Below, piece after piece: positions 22,643-31,995 of a stretch of 64,000 nt of DNA. Position 1 is the first letter of the stretch. Each line of letters starts with the position of its first letter. The position numbers were made by a program, and so were the translations under genes. The notes under the pieces are model-generated. The model did not search any database. It worked only from the letters and a program-made list of their open reading frames with translations, and was not told the origin of the DNA. The stretch is from Flagellimonas aquimarina. GTDB taxonomy: Bacteria > Bacteroidota > Bacteroidia > Flavobacteriales > Flavobacteriaceae. The stretch is taken from the NCBI RefSeq assembly GCF_003149745.1, contig NZ_QGEG01000006.1:268-64267 (forward strand), in the 5' to 3' direction.

Positions 22643-25096
22643 TTACAAAATACCTCCTCCAGACTGTTTGGTGTTGCTATCTCTTCTTTTACGCTGTTTA
22701 GCTCTGTTTTTACCGCTACCAAATCGGTAAGATAGCCCAGCATATACATTATTGCTTTCCCAATTAAAGCCTCCAACCTGATCATATGGACGGTCACCGT
22801 CAAAAGAAAAACGCATGGTGTTGAAAATGTCGTTGTAGTTTAGGCTAATTGTACCTTTGCCTTGGGCAAAACTGTAGCGTGCCCCCAAGTTTACAAAGTA
22901 CATAGGTTCTGCGGTAAATTGTATGGTTCGGTTTTGACCTCTGTAAAACCCGAATAACTGAAAGGTCAATTCTTTGTTCACTTTAAAGCTATTGTTCAAT
23001 CTCATGTTCCAGGCAGTGTTGTCCACTTCAACATTCTCCACAACTATATCATTTTCTGTTGGGTCTGGACTATTACCGCTCAAGCTTTCTGTAATACCTC
23101 GTTGAGTTTGGGAGTAGAAGTCAAAACTTCCATTGACACTCCACCATTGTGTTAGCTTATAGTTGGTTGAAAGCTCAAAGCCGTATGCAGATGTATTATC
23201 AAAATTATCAAAGGTTAAAATGAGCTTATTGAAGTCGAGCCTGTCAACGTAAACAGCCCTATTTATTTCATCAGAAATAGTTCTATAGAAAATACCTGCT
23301 GTTACGCTTCCTCCTTTTATACGTCTGGTATAATTGGTTTCGTAAGAATTTGTGAACTGTGGTACCAAGCTTGGGTTTCCAAAAGAAGATATAAGAGGTG
23401 TTGCCCATTCTCTAATTGGGTTTACCTGCTGAAGACCGGGTCTGTCTACCCGTCTGCTATAACTTATTTGAAATTGATTTTTTTCATTTGGATTGTACGT
23501 CACAAATGCTGAAGGATAAACCTCGGTGTATTTATCTGTAAATGCTCGCAACCTGTTGGTGTCTGCCTTAACTTCAACATCCTCGACACGAACCCCAGCC
23601 TGATAAGAGAATTTTCCTCTTGTTTGGCTAAAGGTGGCATAAGCAGAATATATGTCCATGCTATAGACAAAGTCAGTGCTCGGTGTAGGAATAAGGTTCC
23701 CATTGGAATTAAAGGACAAACCAGTTGATGAATAATCCACATCGGTTTCAAAAGTCCTAGATTCCAAACCTACTTCCAATTTGGAAATGCTGTCCAACGG
23801 ATTTACATAATCTAAGTTGACAAAAGTCTGCGTGCGTTCGGTATCAACAAAATCCATGTAATCTGGGAACAGAGAAGCTCCTGAGGTTCTGAAGTTAGCA
23901 TCCTGATCGCTGTTGAATCGGTTATGATCTACTTCCAATTCTATATTATGACCTTCTTTTTTGAAATCATGTTTGTAGTCAAAATTATATTGCTCACTAA
24001 GATTATCGCTTATGTCATTGAAAAACTGCGTTACATTCCTTGATAAATCATTGTTATACGTAACTGCAGTTATTCCTTCTCCGGTTCCATCAAAAATGTT
24101 TTGATTGGTAAAAACAGAAATCGTGTTGTTGTCGTTCAAGTAAAAATCGACACCTACTTTATAAAGATGTGATTTATTGTTATTGAAGAAATCAAATACT
24201 TGCTGAGAATTCTCATCAATTCTTGTAATACTGCCATCATTGACATATTTACCAATGTTATTTCCGTAGTTACCATAAAAATTGAATTTCCCTTGTCTAT
24301 AGTTCATGTCAATAGAACTATTGAATTTAGCCTCAATGCCTTTGGTTAGCCCTGTGGTAATGTTTCCATTGAAACCTATATTGGCATTTTTGTGCAATAT
24401 GATGTTGATAATACCACTCATACCTTCGGGATTGTACTTCGCTGACGGATTCGTAATCAATTCTATTGATTTAATAGAAGTGGATGGTATTTGGCGCAAC
24501 AGTTGCGCAACTGGTACGTTAGACAGTTTGCCATCGACCATTACACGAACGTTGGAATTACCCCTCATAGAGATATCACCTGTTTGTGAATCCACATTAA
24601 CAGATGGAATATTGTTCATAATGTCTGATGCGGTTGCGCCGGCCGTGGTTAAATCCTTCCCAACGTTTATTACTTTTCTATCCACCCTTTGTTCAATGGT
24701 TGTTCGTTCAGCTACAACCTCAACCTCAGATAATTCTTCAGTCTCTTCCACTAAAGTAATGGTCCCAACCTCTACTTTTCTATTCTTTTTGGTAATGACC
24801 AGTTTTTGGGAATGTGTTTTATATCCTATAAACTGTACCTCTAAAACAAAAGAGCCCTCTGGTAATTTTTTTATTTCAAAATTTCCATCTTCAGTAGTAA
24901 TCCCTCCTGTAATTGTTTTACTGCCATCTTCAGACTTAATCACTATGGCCGCATAGGCAACAGGTTGTTTAAGAGTGTTGTCGATTACAGTCCCTGATAT
25001 AGTGCCTATTGGAACGTCAGTATCGTTGTTGGCAGTTAAATGTGTTGAATAAATGCTACACAAAAGCAGCGCGAAAAGTATAATTCCTCTTTTCAT
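22643..25096 (-). CDS. TonB-dependent receptor with outer membrane beta-barrel domain
   Basis: The 817-residue protein has a signal peptide and an N-terminal carboxypeptidase-regulatory-like domain (residues about 32-115, GTISGTVIDNTLKQPVAYAA). A TonB plug follows (about 135-230, with VDGKLSNVPVAQLLRQIP, IELITNPSAKYNPEGMSG), then a long 22-strand-type barrel of the outer-membrane beta-barrel protein family (FQISYSRRVDRPGLQQVNP). No SusD partner is adjacent, so it is not a classic polysaccharide utilisation pair. Its cargo is unknown. It is monocistronic, with a 325-bp upstream region that contains an orphan hairpin. Confidence 0.93.
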   Translation of the reverse strand: MKRGIILFALLLCSIYSTHLTANNDTDVPIGTISGTVIDNTLKQPVAYAAIVIKSEDGSKTITGGITTEDGNFEIKKLPEGSFVLEVQFIGYKTHSQKLVITKKNRKVEVGTITLVEETEELSEVEVVAERTTIEQRVDRKVINVGKDLTTAGATASDIMNNIPSVNVDSQTGDISMRGNSNVRVMVDGKLSNVPVAQLLRQIPSTSIKSIELITNPSAKYNPEGMSGIINIILHKNANIGFNGNITTGLTKGIEAKFNSSIDMNYRQGKFNFYGNYGNNIGKYVNDGSITRIDENSQQVFDFFNNNKSHLYKVGVDFYLNDNNTISVFTNQNIFDGTGEGITAVTYNNDLSRNVTQFFNDISDNLSEQYNFDYKHDFKKEGHNIELEVDHNRFNSDQDANFRTSGASLFPDYMDFVDTERTQTFVNLDYVNPLDSISKLEVGLESRTFETDVDYSSTGLSFNSNGNLIPTPSTDFVYSMDIYSAYATFSQTRGKFSYQAGVRVEDVEVKADTNRLRAFTDKYTEVYPSAFVTYNPNEKNQFQISYSRRVDRPGLQQVNPIREWATPLISSFGNPSLVPQFTNSYETNYTRRIKGGSVTAGIFYRTISDEINRAVYVDRLDFNKLILTFDNFDNTSAYGFELSTNYKLTQWWSVNGSFDFYSQTQRGITESLSGNSPDPTENDIVVENVEVDNTAWNMRLNNSFKVNKELTFQLFGFYRGQNRTIQFTAEPMYFVNLGARYSFAQGKGTISLNYNDIFNTMRFSFDGDRPYDQVGGFNWESNNVYAGLSYRFGSGKNRAKQRKRRDSNTKQSGGGIL

Positions 25097-25421
25097 GAGT
25101 TTGTTCGTTTTTTGATTAGATTGATGTTGTCTACAAGACGACGCTAAAAGAAAGTTGTTACAAATAAAAATGCGTTTAACATTTTTTAACAGAAGGAGCG
25201 ATTAAACAATGAGAAGTGAGATTATTTTTTAAAAGATAAACCCTGGCTCCCGATAGTGATCGAAACGCCAGGGTTCTTTACATTGATAAGCTATACTAAA
25301 CACTAACCATTAACTATAAAAAAAATACAGTCTTACCAATGATTTCTTTTACACGTACAATAGACGAGTTTTTTTTTGATTAGTTACAATCTTTGATTTA
25401 GTTTAACACATAAATTAACAA
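25097..25421. other. Intergenic region between the TonB receptor and CoA-binding protein genes
   Basis: This 325-bp gap is the divergent upstream region of both genes. It contains one compound hairpin (25239-25275). I see no tRNA, riboswitch or credible small gene in it. Confidence 0.6.
25239..25275 (-). terminator. Orphan compound hairpin, terminator-like on the minus strand
   Basis: AACCCTGGC (25239-25247) pairs with GCCAGGGTT (25267-25275). Inside the loop CGAT/ATCG (25251-25254 and 25259-25262) forms a second stem. The minus-strand 3' side is T-rich. No gene ends here on either strand. Confidence 0.55.
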
Positions 25422-25781
25422 ATGGTTAAGACACTTGTTTTGGGAGCATCTTTAAACCCCAGTAGATATAGTAATTTGGCAATCCATCGTTTGATCGAAA
25501 GCAAAATTGAAACAGAAGCATTTGGGGTAAGGGAAGGAACTGTCTCTGGAGTACAAATTAAAACCAACCTAAATGATTTTCAAAATATTGATACGATAAC
25601 TTTGTATCTGAACCCCAAAAGGCAAGAACAATACTACAAGGATATCGTCCGCCTTATGCCACAAAGAGTAATTTTTAATCCAGGTACTGAAAACCCTGAG
25701 TTTTACAAAATTCTTGAAGAAGCCGGAATAAAAGTAGAGGTAGCTTGTACCCTAGTGTTATTGGCTACTGGTCAATATTAG
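25422..25781 (+). CDS. CoA-binding (Rossmann) domain protein
   Basis: This 119-residue single-domain protein has the CoA-binding fold seen in succinyl-CoA synthetase alpha subunits: [19 protein letters not shown] for the nucleotide loop, then alternating strands and helices ([27 protein letters not shown]). Stand-alone members of this group are widespread and bind CoA, but no enzymatic role is established. Its 3' end overlaps the convergent symporter gene by 17 bases. Monocistronic. Confidence 0.88.
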   Translation: MVKTLVLGASLNPSRYSNLAIHRLIESKIETEAFGVREGTVSGVQIKTNLNDFQNIDTITLYLNPKRQEQYYKDIVRLMPQRVIFNPGTENPEFYKILEEAGIKVEVACTLVLLATGQY

Positions 25782-27246
25782 GATTTAGTTTTCGAGTCCT
25801 GATCAGCCAAAGGCCAAAAAAGGTGAGCAGGCCATTGAGCGGTAACAACTCGTAGCCAACTACGTACCCTCCCAGAAAAGATGAAGGAATATTGGCTATT
25901 AAGGCTATAATAACAACGGATAATAAAGAAACAACCCAAACATATTTGTCTTTTATTTTATGATTGGTCAAAATACCGAAGGCAAATAGCCCCAATAAAG
26001 GACCATATGTGTAACCCGATACGGTTAACAAGCTATCAATAACGTTGCTGCTCAAAATATACTTAAAGGAAATAATGACCAATACAAGCATAATGCTCAT
26101 TGCAATATGGGTACGTTTTCTAACTTTCTTTTGATCTTCTTCTTTTCTTTTCTCCACATTTAAGAAGTCCACACAAAAAGAGGTGGTAAGTGAAGTTAAC
26201 GCGCTATCTGCGCTACTATATGCGGCAGCAATTAACCCCAACATAAAAGTAATGGCCAGTGTAAGTCCTAGGCCACTGTTCAACGCGATTTCTGGAAACA
26301 ATAAGTCAGATTTTGGAGAACCGTCCATTAACGGAATCGAGATGCCATTTTTTCCGGCATAAATAAATAGCAAAGCCCCAAGCAACATAAACAAAAATGT
26401 GACGCCTACCAGAACCAAACTGAACGAAACCATATTTTTCTGAGCATCTTTCAAAGATTTACAAGTAAGGTTTTTTTGCATCATATCTTGGTCAAGGCCA
26501 GTCATGCAAATGGTTATGAACATTCCGCCAATAAAGGATTTTATAAAATGGTTACGCTCCAGAAAACTATCGGTAAAGAGGAATTTGTTGTATGGTATTA
26601 ATTCTTCTGATGCCAAAAACTCTCCAAAACTCCAATCTAGCTCTCTATTTATCAGAACAATCGACAAAACAACAGCAATAATCATGAATAGCGTTTGCAG
26701 GGTGTCTGTCCAAACAATGGTTTTTATGCCTCCTCTGTTTGTGTAGATCCATATCAACAGGATGGAAATGATTACGGTAAATTCAAAACGAATGCCCAAA
26801 TCATCAAAAACAAATTGTTGTAAAACTATAGCTACTAGATATAGTCTAAAAGCTGCGCCCAAGACTCTAGAGATAAAAAAGAAAAAGGCCCCGGTTTTAT
26901 GACTAACAGAACCAAACCGATCTAGTAAATACTCATAAATCGAAGTGAGGTTATATTTATAGTATAAGGGCAGTAAGACGTATGCCACAACAAAGTATCC
27001 AAACAAATAACCAAAAACTACCTGCATGTATCCAAATTGGGAATCCTCTATCCATCCAGGAACTGAGATAAAAGTGACTCCCGAAAGTGAGGCGCCTACC
27101 ATGCCAAATGCAACAAGGTACCAAGGTGATTGCTTTCCCGCTTTAAAAAAATCTGAATTGGAATCGTTTTTTCCCGTGAAGTAAGAGATGATCATCAATA
27201 CCAAGAAATAGGCACCAATGAGCAAAAGAATCTGTGTTGAGGACAT
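25765..27246 (-). CDS. Sodium:solute symporter family protein
   Basis: This 493-residue inner-membrane carrier has about thirteen predicted spans and SSS-family marks. These include [16 protein letters not shown] (sodium and substrate helix), the conserved [34 protein letters not shown] and [28 protein letters not shown] with the paired Ser/Thr of the Na2 site. The family moves sugars, amino acids, vitamins or sialic acid; the substrate here cannot be told. I chose the ATG at 27246. The frame extends upstream to a TTG at 27273, which falls inside the promoter element. Confidence 0.9.
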   Translation of the reverse strand: MSSTQILLLIGAYFLVLMIISYFTGKNDSNSDFFKAGKQSPWYLVAFGMVGASLSGVTFISVPGWIEDSQFGYMQVVFGYLFGYFVVAYVLLPLYYKYNLTSIYEYLLDRFGSVSHKTGAFFFFISRVLGAAFRLYLVAIVLQQFVFDDLGIRFEFTVIISILLIWIYTNRGGIKTIVWTDTLQTLFMIIAVVLSIVLINRELDWSFGEFLASEELIPYNKFLFTDSFLERNHFIKSFIGGMFITICMTGLDQDMMQKNLTCKSLKDAQKNMVSFSLVLVGVTFLFMLLGALLFIYAGKNGISIPLMDGSPKSDLLFPEIALNSGLGLTLAITFMLGLIAAAYSSADSALTSLTTSFCVDFLNVEKRKEEDQKKVRKRTHIAMSIMLVLVIISFKYILSSNVIDSLLTVSGYTYGPLLGLFAFGILTNHKIKDKYVWVVSLLSVVIIALIANIPSSFLGGYVVGYELLPLNGLLTFFGLWLIRTRKLNPNIDQ

Positions 27247-27270
27247 ATTTGGAATTTGATTTGCAAAGTA

Positions 27271-27278
27271 CAAAAGTA
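27271..27278 (-). promoter_or_regulatory. -7 promoter element of the symporter gene
   Basis: TACTTTTG on the minus strand matches TAnnTTTG, 24 bp upstream of the ATG at 27246, which supports that start over the TTG at 27273. Confidence 0.4.
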
Positions 27279-27322
27279 AATTGGTAACGGTAAAGTTGTA
27301 ATTTTGTTTGATAATTGTAGGT

Positions 27323-27943
27323 ATGGAATTTTCATCAAAACTTTTGGAGAATGCAGTATATGAGATGTCTCAACTGCCGGGTATTGGTAAGCGAACAGCA
27401 TTGAGGCTGGTGCTGCACCTTTTAAAACAACCAGAAGAAAGAACAAACTACTTATCGGATGCCTTGACCAAGCTGAGGGGAAAAGTGAATTTTTGCAGCA
27501 GTTGCCACAATATTTCGGATACAGTACTTTGCGAGATTTGCGCCAATCCAAAGAGAGATAAAACCTTGGTATGCGTCGTAGAGGATATTAGAGATGTCAT
27601 GGCCATTGAAAACACCTCTCAATATCAAGGATTATATCATGTGCTAGGAGGTAAAATATCACCAATGGAGGGTGTTGGCCCCCAAGATTTGAATATTGTT
27701 TCTCTTGTCAATAAAGTAAAAGAAGGCACAGTTAAAGAGCTTATTTTTGCCTTGAGTTCCACAATGGAAGGAGACACGACCAACTTTTATATTTATAGGC
27801 AGTTAGAAGAATTGGATGTGACCACATCTACAATTGCGCGGGGAATATCAGTTGGGGACGAATTGGAATATGCCGATGAGGTTACATTGGGTAGGAGTAT
27901 TTTGAACAGGGTTCCTTTTGAAAGTTCTATCAAAGCAAATTAA
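27323..27943 (+). CDS. recR: Recombination mediator protein RecR
   Basis: The 206-residue protein acts with RecF and RecO to load RecA at gaps. It has the N-terminal helix-hairpin-helix ([17 protein letters not shown]), a four-cysteine zinc finger (CSSCHN and CEIC, residues about 57-73) and the Toprim domain ([30 protein letters not shown]). The length is normal. I chose the ATG at 27323; a TTG at 27308 would add five residues. It is divergent from the symporter with 76 bp between starts. The next gene, the lipoyl acyltransferase, has its own promoter element. Confidence 0.96.
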   Translation: MEFSSKLLENAVYEMSQLPGIGKRTALRLVLHLLKQPEERTNYLSDALTKLRGKVNFCSSCHNISDTVLCEICANPKRDKTLVCVVEDIRDVMAIENTSQYQGLYHVLGGKISPMEGVGPQDLNIVSLVNKVKEGTVKELIFALSSTMEGDTTNFYIYRQLEELDVTTSTIARGISVGDELEYADEVTLGRSILNRVPFESSIKAN

Positions 27944-27992
27944 CAATTGATTAAAAAATACATATAAATTAAGGATAAGGAGTTTTCTTTAT

Positions 27993-28000
27993 TATTTTTG
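27993..28000 (+). promoter_or_regulatory. -7 promoter element of the E2 gene
   Basis: TATTTTTG matches TAnnTTTG and lies 37 bp before the ATG at 28038. Confidence 0.45.
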
Positions 28001-28037
28001 CAAAATATAAGTCGATATTACGTCGTTAAATAAGAAT

Positions 28038-29390
28038 ATGTCAAAGTTTGAATTGAAATTACCGCAAATGGGAGAGAGTGTTGCAGAGGCAACATTGACA
28101 ACTTGGTTAAAAGAAGTAGGGGATACCATTGAAATGGATGAAGCAATATTTGAAATTGCTACGGACAAAGTAGACTCTGAAGTGCCAAGTGAAGTGGAAG
28201 GCGTATTGTTGGAAAAACGATTTGACATTGATGATGTAATAAAAGTAGGTGAGGTAGTTGCAGTAATACAAACTGAGGGAGACGTTGTTGAGGTAAGTTC
28301 CACCGCTGCCGAATCTGTTGAAGCAACAGAAGATGTGATAGCAACTCCTGTAGCGACGATAGAAAGCCAGATGGCTCAAGTAAAAGAGTCTGTTGCTTCC
28401 CCAGTACAAGATTTTTCAAGCTCAGAACGATTTTATTCCCCATTGGTGAAGAATATTGCCAAAGAGGAAGGTGTCTCCATGGAAGAACTGGAAGCAATAA
28501 TCGGTACCGGAAAGGAAGGTAGGGTAACCAAAAATGATATAAAATCATTTTTAGAAAACCGTTCCTCCAACGGAAAAACCGAAGTGTCGACTATAAAAGA
28601 AAATAGCAAGCCAGAAGTTCCAAAAAAGAAAGCAGAAGTTACAGCAGAAAAGCCAAAGGCTGCTCCAGTTCCTGTTTCCCAAGGAGATGAGATAATACCG
28701 TTGACCCGTATGGGCAAGTTAATTGCTCAACACATGGTAGATAGCGTATCTACATCTGCACACGTTCAAAGTTTTGTAGAAGTAGATGTGACCAATGTTG
28801 TAAACTGGAGGAATAAATATAAAAAGGCATTTGAAGAACGAGAAGGAGAGAAATTGACCTTTACACCAATCTTTATGGAAGCCGTTGCGGTAGCTCTAAA
28901 AAAATACCCAATGGTTAACATCTCTCTTGACGGAGATAAGGTCATAAAAAAGAAAAACATAAACATTGGTATGGCAGCGGCACTGCCAGATGGTAACTTA
29001 ATTGTCCCAGTAATTAAAAATGCCGACCAGCTTAATTTAGTTGGTATGGCAAAAACTGTGAATGATCTGGCTAACAGATCTAGGAATAATCAACTTAAAC
29101 CAGATGAGATCAAGGATGGTACTTATACGGTTACCAATGTTGGTTCCTTTGGCAGTATTTTTGGAACACCCATAATTAATCAACCACAAGTTGGTATTTT
29201 GGCACTTGGGGCTATTAGAAAAATTCCTTCCGTTATAGAAACAGATCAGGGAGAATTCATAGGTATTCGCAGTAAAATGTTCCTTTCGCACAGCTATGAC
29301 CATAGAGTGGTCAATGGAGCGCTAGGAGGAATGTTTGTTAAAACGGTTGCGGATTATCTTGAAGCTTGGGACATAAATAGAGAAATCTAG
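28038..29390 (+). CDS. Dihydrolipoamide acyltransferase (E2 of a 2-oxo acid dehydrogenase)
   Basis: The 450-residue protein has one lipoyl domain (residues 1-76; lipoyl Lys44 in ATDKVDSEVP). An acidic/proline linker follows, then an E1/E3-binding domain (about 134-170, YSPLVKNIAKEEG, GKEGRVTKNDI), a Pro/Ala/Lys linker and the C-terminal acyltransferase domain. The catalytic motif reads SYDHRVVNGALGG: the His is kept and the usual Asp of HxxxDG is Asn. A single lipoyl domain and the order resemble branched-chain or generic E2 of Bacteroidota. E1 and E3 are not adjacent, so the specific complex is undecided. Confidence 0.93.
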   Translation: MSKFELKLPQMGESVAEATLTTWLKEVGDTIEMDEAIFEIATDKVDSEVPSEVEGVLLEKRFDIDDVIKVGEVVAVIQTEGDVVEVSSTAAESVEATEDVIATPVATIESQMAQVKESVASPVQDFSSSERFYSPLVKNIAKEEGVSMEELEAIIGTGKEGRVTKNDIKSFLENRSSNGKTEVSTIKENSKPEVPKKKAEVTAEKPKAAPVPVSQGDEIIPLTRMGKLIAQHMVDSVSTSAHVQSFVEVDVTNVVNWRNKYKKAFEEREGEKLTFTPIFMEAVAVALKKYPMVNISLDGDKVIKKKNINIGMAAALPDGNLIVPVIKNADQLNLVGMAKTVNDLANRSRNNQLKPDEIKDGTYTVTNVGSFGSIFGTPIINQPQVGILALGAIRKIPSVIETDQGEFIGIRSKMFLSHSYDHRVVNGALGGMFVKTVADYLEAWDINREI

Positions 29391-29453
29391 CTTTAAAACT
29401 CTTCTATTCTTTCCACTATTGTTAATTTAGAGGCTTAAACAAATTCATCAATC

Positions 29454-30236
29454 ATGAAGTTTTTAGTCTCATTAAGTGTAGCGTTACTTTTTTTGTTCTC
29501 AGGTAATATGATAGCACAAGACCTTTCGGCCTACAAAAAAATGGTTTTTGAAAAAGGTGGGAATAGCATTCCCTATCGCATCTTATTTCCCAAGAACTAT
29601 AAAGCATCAGAAAAATACCCTTTAATTCTTGTTCTGCACGGTTCTGGAGAACGAGGAAACGATAATGAGGCACAATTGGTTCATGGATCGGGTTTGTTTC
29701 TAAGCCAAGAAGTTAGGAACGATTATCCTGCCATTGTTGTCTTTCCGCAATGCGCGGCCAATAGTTCTTGGGCCAAGATCAATGTGGAAGGGGAGATTCC
29801 AAACAGAGAATTTGTTTTTTACGAAGATTCAGAACCTACAAAAGATATGCTATTGTTAGAAGGACTCTTGAAACATATAAGGAAAACCTATAAAATTGAT
29901 AAAAATAGGATCTATGTGGGTGGACTTTCCATGGGCGGTATGGGAACATTTGAAGTTGTTCGTAGAAACCCAAAACTATTTGCAGCGGCTTTTCCAATCT
30001 GTGGGGGTGCCAATCCAGAAATAAGTAAGAAATTGAGCAAACCACATTGGTGGGTATTTCATGGAGATGCGGACACCGTTGTGCCAGAAAAATATTCGGC
30101 TAGAATGGTAAAGGCAATGAAAGAGATGGGCATAAAAGTAAAATATTCTGTATACCCAGAAGTTGGCCATAATAGCTGGGATAATGCCTTTGCTGAACCA
30201 GAATTATTACCTTGGTTATTTTCTAAATCACGATAA
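29454..30236 (+). CDS. Secreted alpha/beta hydrolase (esterase/phospholipase-like)
   Basis: The 260-residue protein has a signal peptide ending near NMIAQD and the alpha/beta hydrolase core: oxyanion-loop VLHGSGERGNDNE, nucleophile elbow GGLSMGGMGTF, the acid Asp in HGDADTVVP and the His in PEVGHNSWD. It resembles the dienelactone/feruloyl-esterase-like predicted peptidases that act on esterified polysaccharides or phospholipids. The substrate is open. It ends ten bases before the exonuclease gene. Confidence 0.88.
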   Translation: MKFLVSLSVALLFLFSGNMIAQDLSAYKKMVFEKGGNSIPYRILFPKNYKASEKYPLILVLHGSGERGNDNEAQLVHGSGLFLSQEVRNDYPAIVVFPQCAANSSWAKINVEGEIPNREFVFYEDSEPTKDMLLLEGLLKHIRKTYKIDKNRIYVGGLSMGGMGTFEVVRRNPKLFAAAFPICGGANPEISKKLSKPHWWVFHGDADTVVPEKYSARMVKAMKEMGIKVKYSVYPEVGHNSWDNAFAEPELLPWLFSKSR

Positions 30237-30246
30237 AAATATTTTT

Positions 30247-31023
30247 ATGGAGTTACAATTAACCAAACCTATTTGTTTTTTTGATTTAGAAACTACGGGT
30301 ACCAACGTCGCCAAGGATAGAATTGTTGAAATTTCAATATTAAAGGTTTTTCCAAATGGAAACAAGGAAAGCAAAACCTGGTTGGTAAACCCAGAGATGC
30401 CCATTCCACCAGAAGTGGTTCTTGTGCATGGTATTTCTAACGAGAAAGTGGCGAATGAGCCCTCATTCAAACAACTGTCAAAAGAAATCTACAAGATGAT
30501 CAAGGATAGTGATTTGGCTGGCTTTAACTCGGATAGGTTTGATATTCCGCTCCTTGCGGAAGAAATGCTTCGGGCCGATGTTGATTTCGATATGAAACAT
30601 ATGGTTTCAGTTGATGTACAGACTATCTTCCATAAAATGGAAAAACGCACTTTAGGGGCCGCTTATAAATTTTATTGTGATAAAAGCTTGGAAGATGCGC
30701 ATAGCGCCGAGGCCGATACTAAGGCCACTTATGAGGTACTCTTGTCGCAGTTGGACAGATATCCAGAATTGGAGAACAACGTAAAGAAGCTGTCTGAGTT
30801 CACAACCAGAAAACAATCTTTGGATTTTGCTGGTTTTATTGGTGTTAACGAAGATGAACAACCAATCTTTTCTTTTGGCAAACACAAAGGGAAAACAGTA
30901 GATGAGGTCATGGAAACCGAACCAGGTTATTTTGGTTGGATTTTAAATGCCGATTTTCCACTCTATACCAAAAAAGTACTGACCCAGATTAAATTAAGTA
31001 AGCTGAACAATAAGCTGTCTTAA
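30247..31023 (+). CDS. DEDDh 3'-5' exonuclease with ExoX-like C-terminal domain
   Basis: The 258-residue protein has the DnaQ-type exonuclease fold (residues about 5-175): FDLETTG (two metal-binding acids), AGFNSDRFDIPLLAEEM (Asp) and HSAEADTKATYEV (His and Asp). A C-terminal region (about 200-258) carries SFGKHKGKTVDEV and YFGWILNADFP, a pattern seen in ExoX-like C-terminal domains. It removes 3' nucleotides from DNA or RNA in repair. I chose the ATG at 30247. An upstream GTG/TTG frame from 30163 overlaps the esterase gene and is not conserved-looking. Confidence 0.9.
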   Translation: MELQLTKPICFFDLETTGTNVAKDRIVEISILKVFPNGNKESKTWLVNPEMPIPPEVVLVHGISNEKVANEPSFKQLSKEIYKMIKDSDLAGFNSDRFDIPLLAEEMLRADVDFDMKHMVSVDVQTIFHKMEKRTLGAAYKFYCDKSLEDAHSAEADTKATYEVLLSQLDRYPELENNVKKLSEFTTRKQSLDFAGFIGVNEDEQPIFSFGKHKGKTVDEVMETEPGYFGWILNADFPLYTKKVLTQIKLSKLNNKLS

Positions 31024-31045
31024 AAGACCATATAAATAGCACGTT

Positions 31046-31657
31046 ATGAAACTGATTTGTATTGGCAGAAATTATGCTGCCCATATTGAAGAGTTGAAAA
31101 ATGAACGACCAGATGAACCAGTTGTTTTTATAAAACCAGATTCGTCCATTTTGCCTAAGGAACAGGATTTCTACATTCCAGAGTTTTCAAATGATATACA
31201 TTACGAGGTGGAGGTTTTGGTTAAAATAAACAAAGTGGGCAAACACATTTCCGAACAGTTCGCACATAAGTATTATGATGAGATTGGCTTGGGAATAGAT
31301 TTCACAGCAAGGGACCTTCAAGCTAAACTTAAGGAGAAGGGTTTGCCTTGGGAGAAAGCAAAGGGATTTGATGGATCAGCTGTTGTTGGTAAGTGGATGC
31401 CTAAAAGCATGTACGAAAACGTTGACAAACTGGGGTTTTCCTTGTTAAAAAATGGGGAAAAAGTACAAAATGGCAATACTTCCTTGATGCTGTGGAAGAT
31501 AGACGAGTTAATAGCCCATGTTTCTACCTATTTTATGCTTAAAAAGGGCGATATTTTGTTTACTGGCACCCCAGCTGGTGTTGGTAAAGTAAGTCCAAAT
31601 GATTACCTTTCAGGTAGACTCGAAGGAGAGAAGATGTTTGAAATTAATGTGAGATAA
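31046..31657 (+). CDS. Fumarylacetoacetate hydrolase family protein
   Basis: The 203-residue protein starts at once with the FAH fold (KLICIGRNYAAHIEEL). Metal ligands are visible in HYEVEVLVKI (Glu-x-Glu) and the Asp of GIDFTARDLQ, with the substrate segments GFDGSAVVGKW and FTGTPAGVGKV. Short proteins of this kind are usually oxaloacetate decarboxylases/tautomerases or acylpyruvate hydrolases. The particular reaction cannot be told. The stop overlaps the next start (TAATG), so it is translationally coupled to the Hpt gene, an unusual partner. Confidence 0.9.
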   Translation: MKLICIGRNYAAHIEELKNERPDEPVVFIKPDSSILPKEQDFYIPEFSNDIHYEVEVLVKINKVGKHISEQFAHKYYDEIGLGIDFTARDLQAKLKEKGLPWEKAKGFDGSAVVGKWMPKSMYENVDKLGFSLLKNGEKVQNGNTSLMLWKIDELIAHVSTYFMLKKGDILFTGTPAGVGKVSPNDYLSGRLEGEKMFEINVR

Positions 31658-31995
31658 TGATTTACAACCTTGACAAAATAAATGAAATGGCAGAAGGGGA
31701 CCAAGATTTTATAACCTCTGTGATTTCTGTTTTTTTGGAAGAAGTCCCTGTTGATTTAGAAGCTTTGGAAAAAGCTATTGCTGAAAGGGATTATGAAAAT
31801 GTATACAAACTTGCCCATAAAATAAAACCTAATGTAGATTTACTGGGTATGGAACAAACAAGGGCTACTGCACTTGAAATTGAAACCTTGGGCAAAAGTG
31901 ATGCAAACATGCAGGAAATTGAGAATAAATTTCCCCTTCTAAAGAAGGATGTGCATCAGGTGGTTTCTGAACTCAAAAAAGACTTCGATTTATAA
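31657..31995 (+). CDS. Stand-alone Hpt (histidine phosphotransfer) domain protein
   Basis: The 112-residue protein is a four-helix Hpt domain. The phosphorylatable His is in YKLAHKIKPNVDLLGM, preceded by the DFITSVISVFLEEVP helix, and is followed by the helix TRATALEIETLG. The Gly expected two to four residues after the Lys is replaced by Pro-Asn, a mild departure from HxxKG. Such proteins carry phosphate between hybrid kinases and response regulators. No kinase or regulator gene is nearby. The gene lies between FAH and cinA with overlapping or abutting ends, so it is co-transcribed with both. Confidence 0.85.
   Translation: MIYNLDKINEMAEGDQDFITSVISVFLEEVPVDLEALEKAIAERDYENVYKLAHKIKPNVDLLGMEQTRATALEIETLGKSDANMQEIENKFPLLKKDVHQVVSELKKDFDL

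Noticed and set aside
24306..24956. A 216-residue plus-strand reading frame opposite the TonB receptor gene
   Set aside because: It mirrors the coding sequence of the receptor, has low-complexity Ser/Thr/Leu composition and no domain or promoter.
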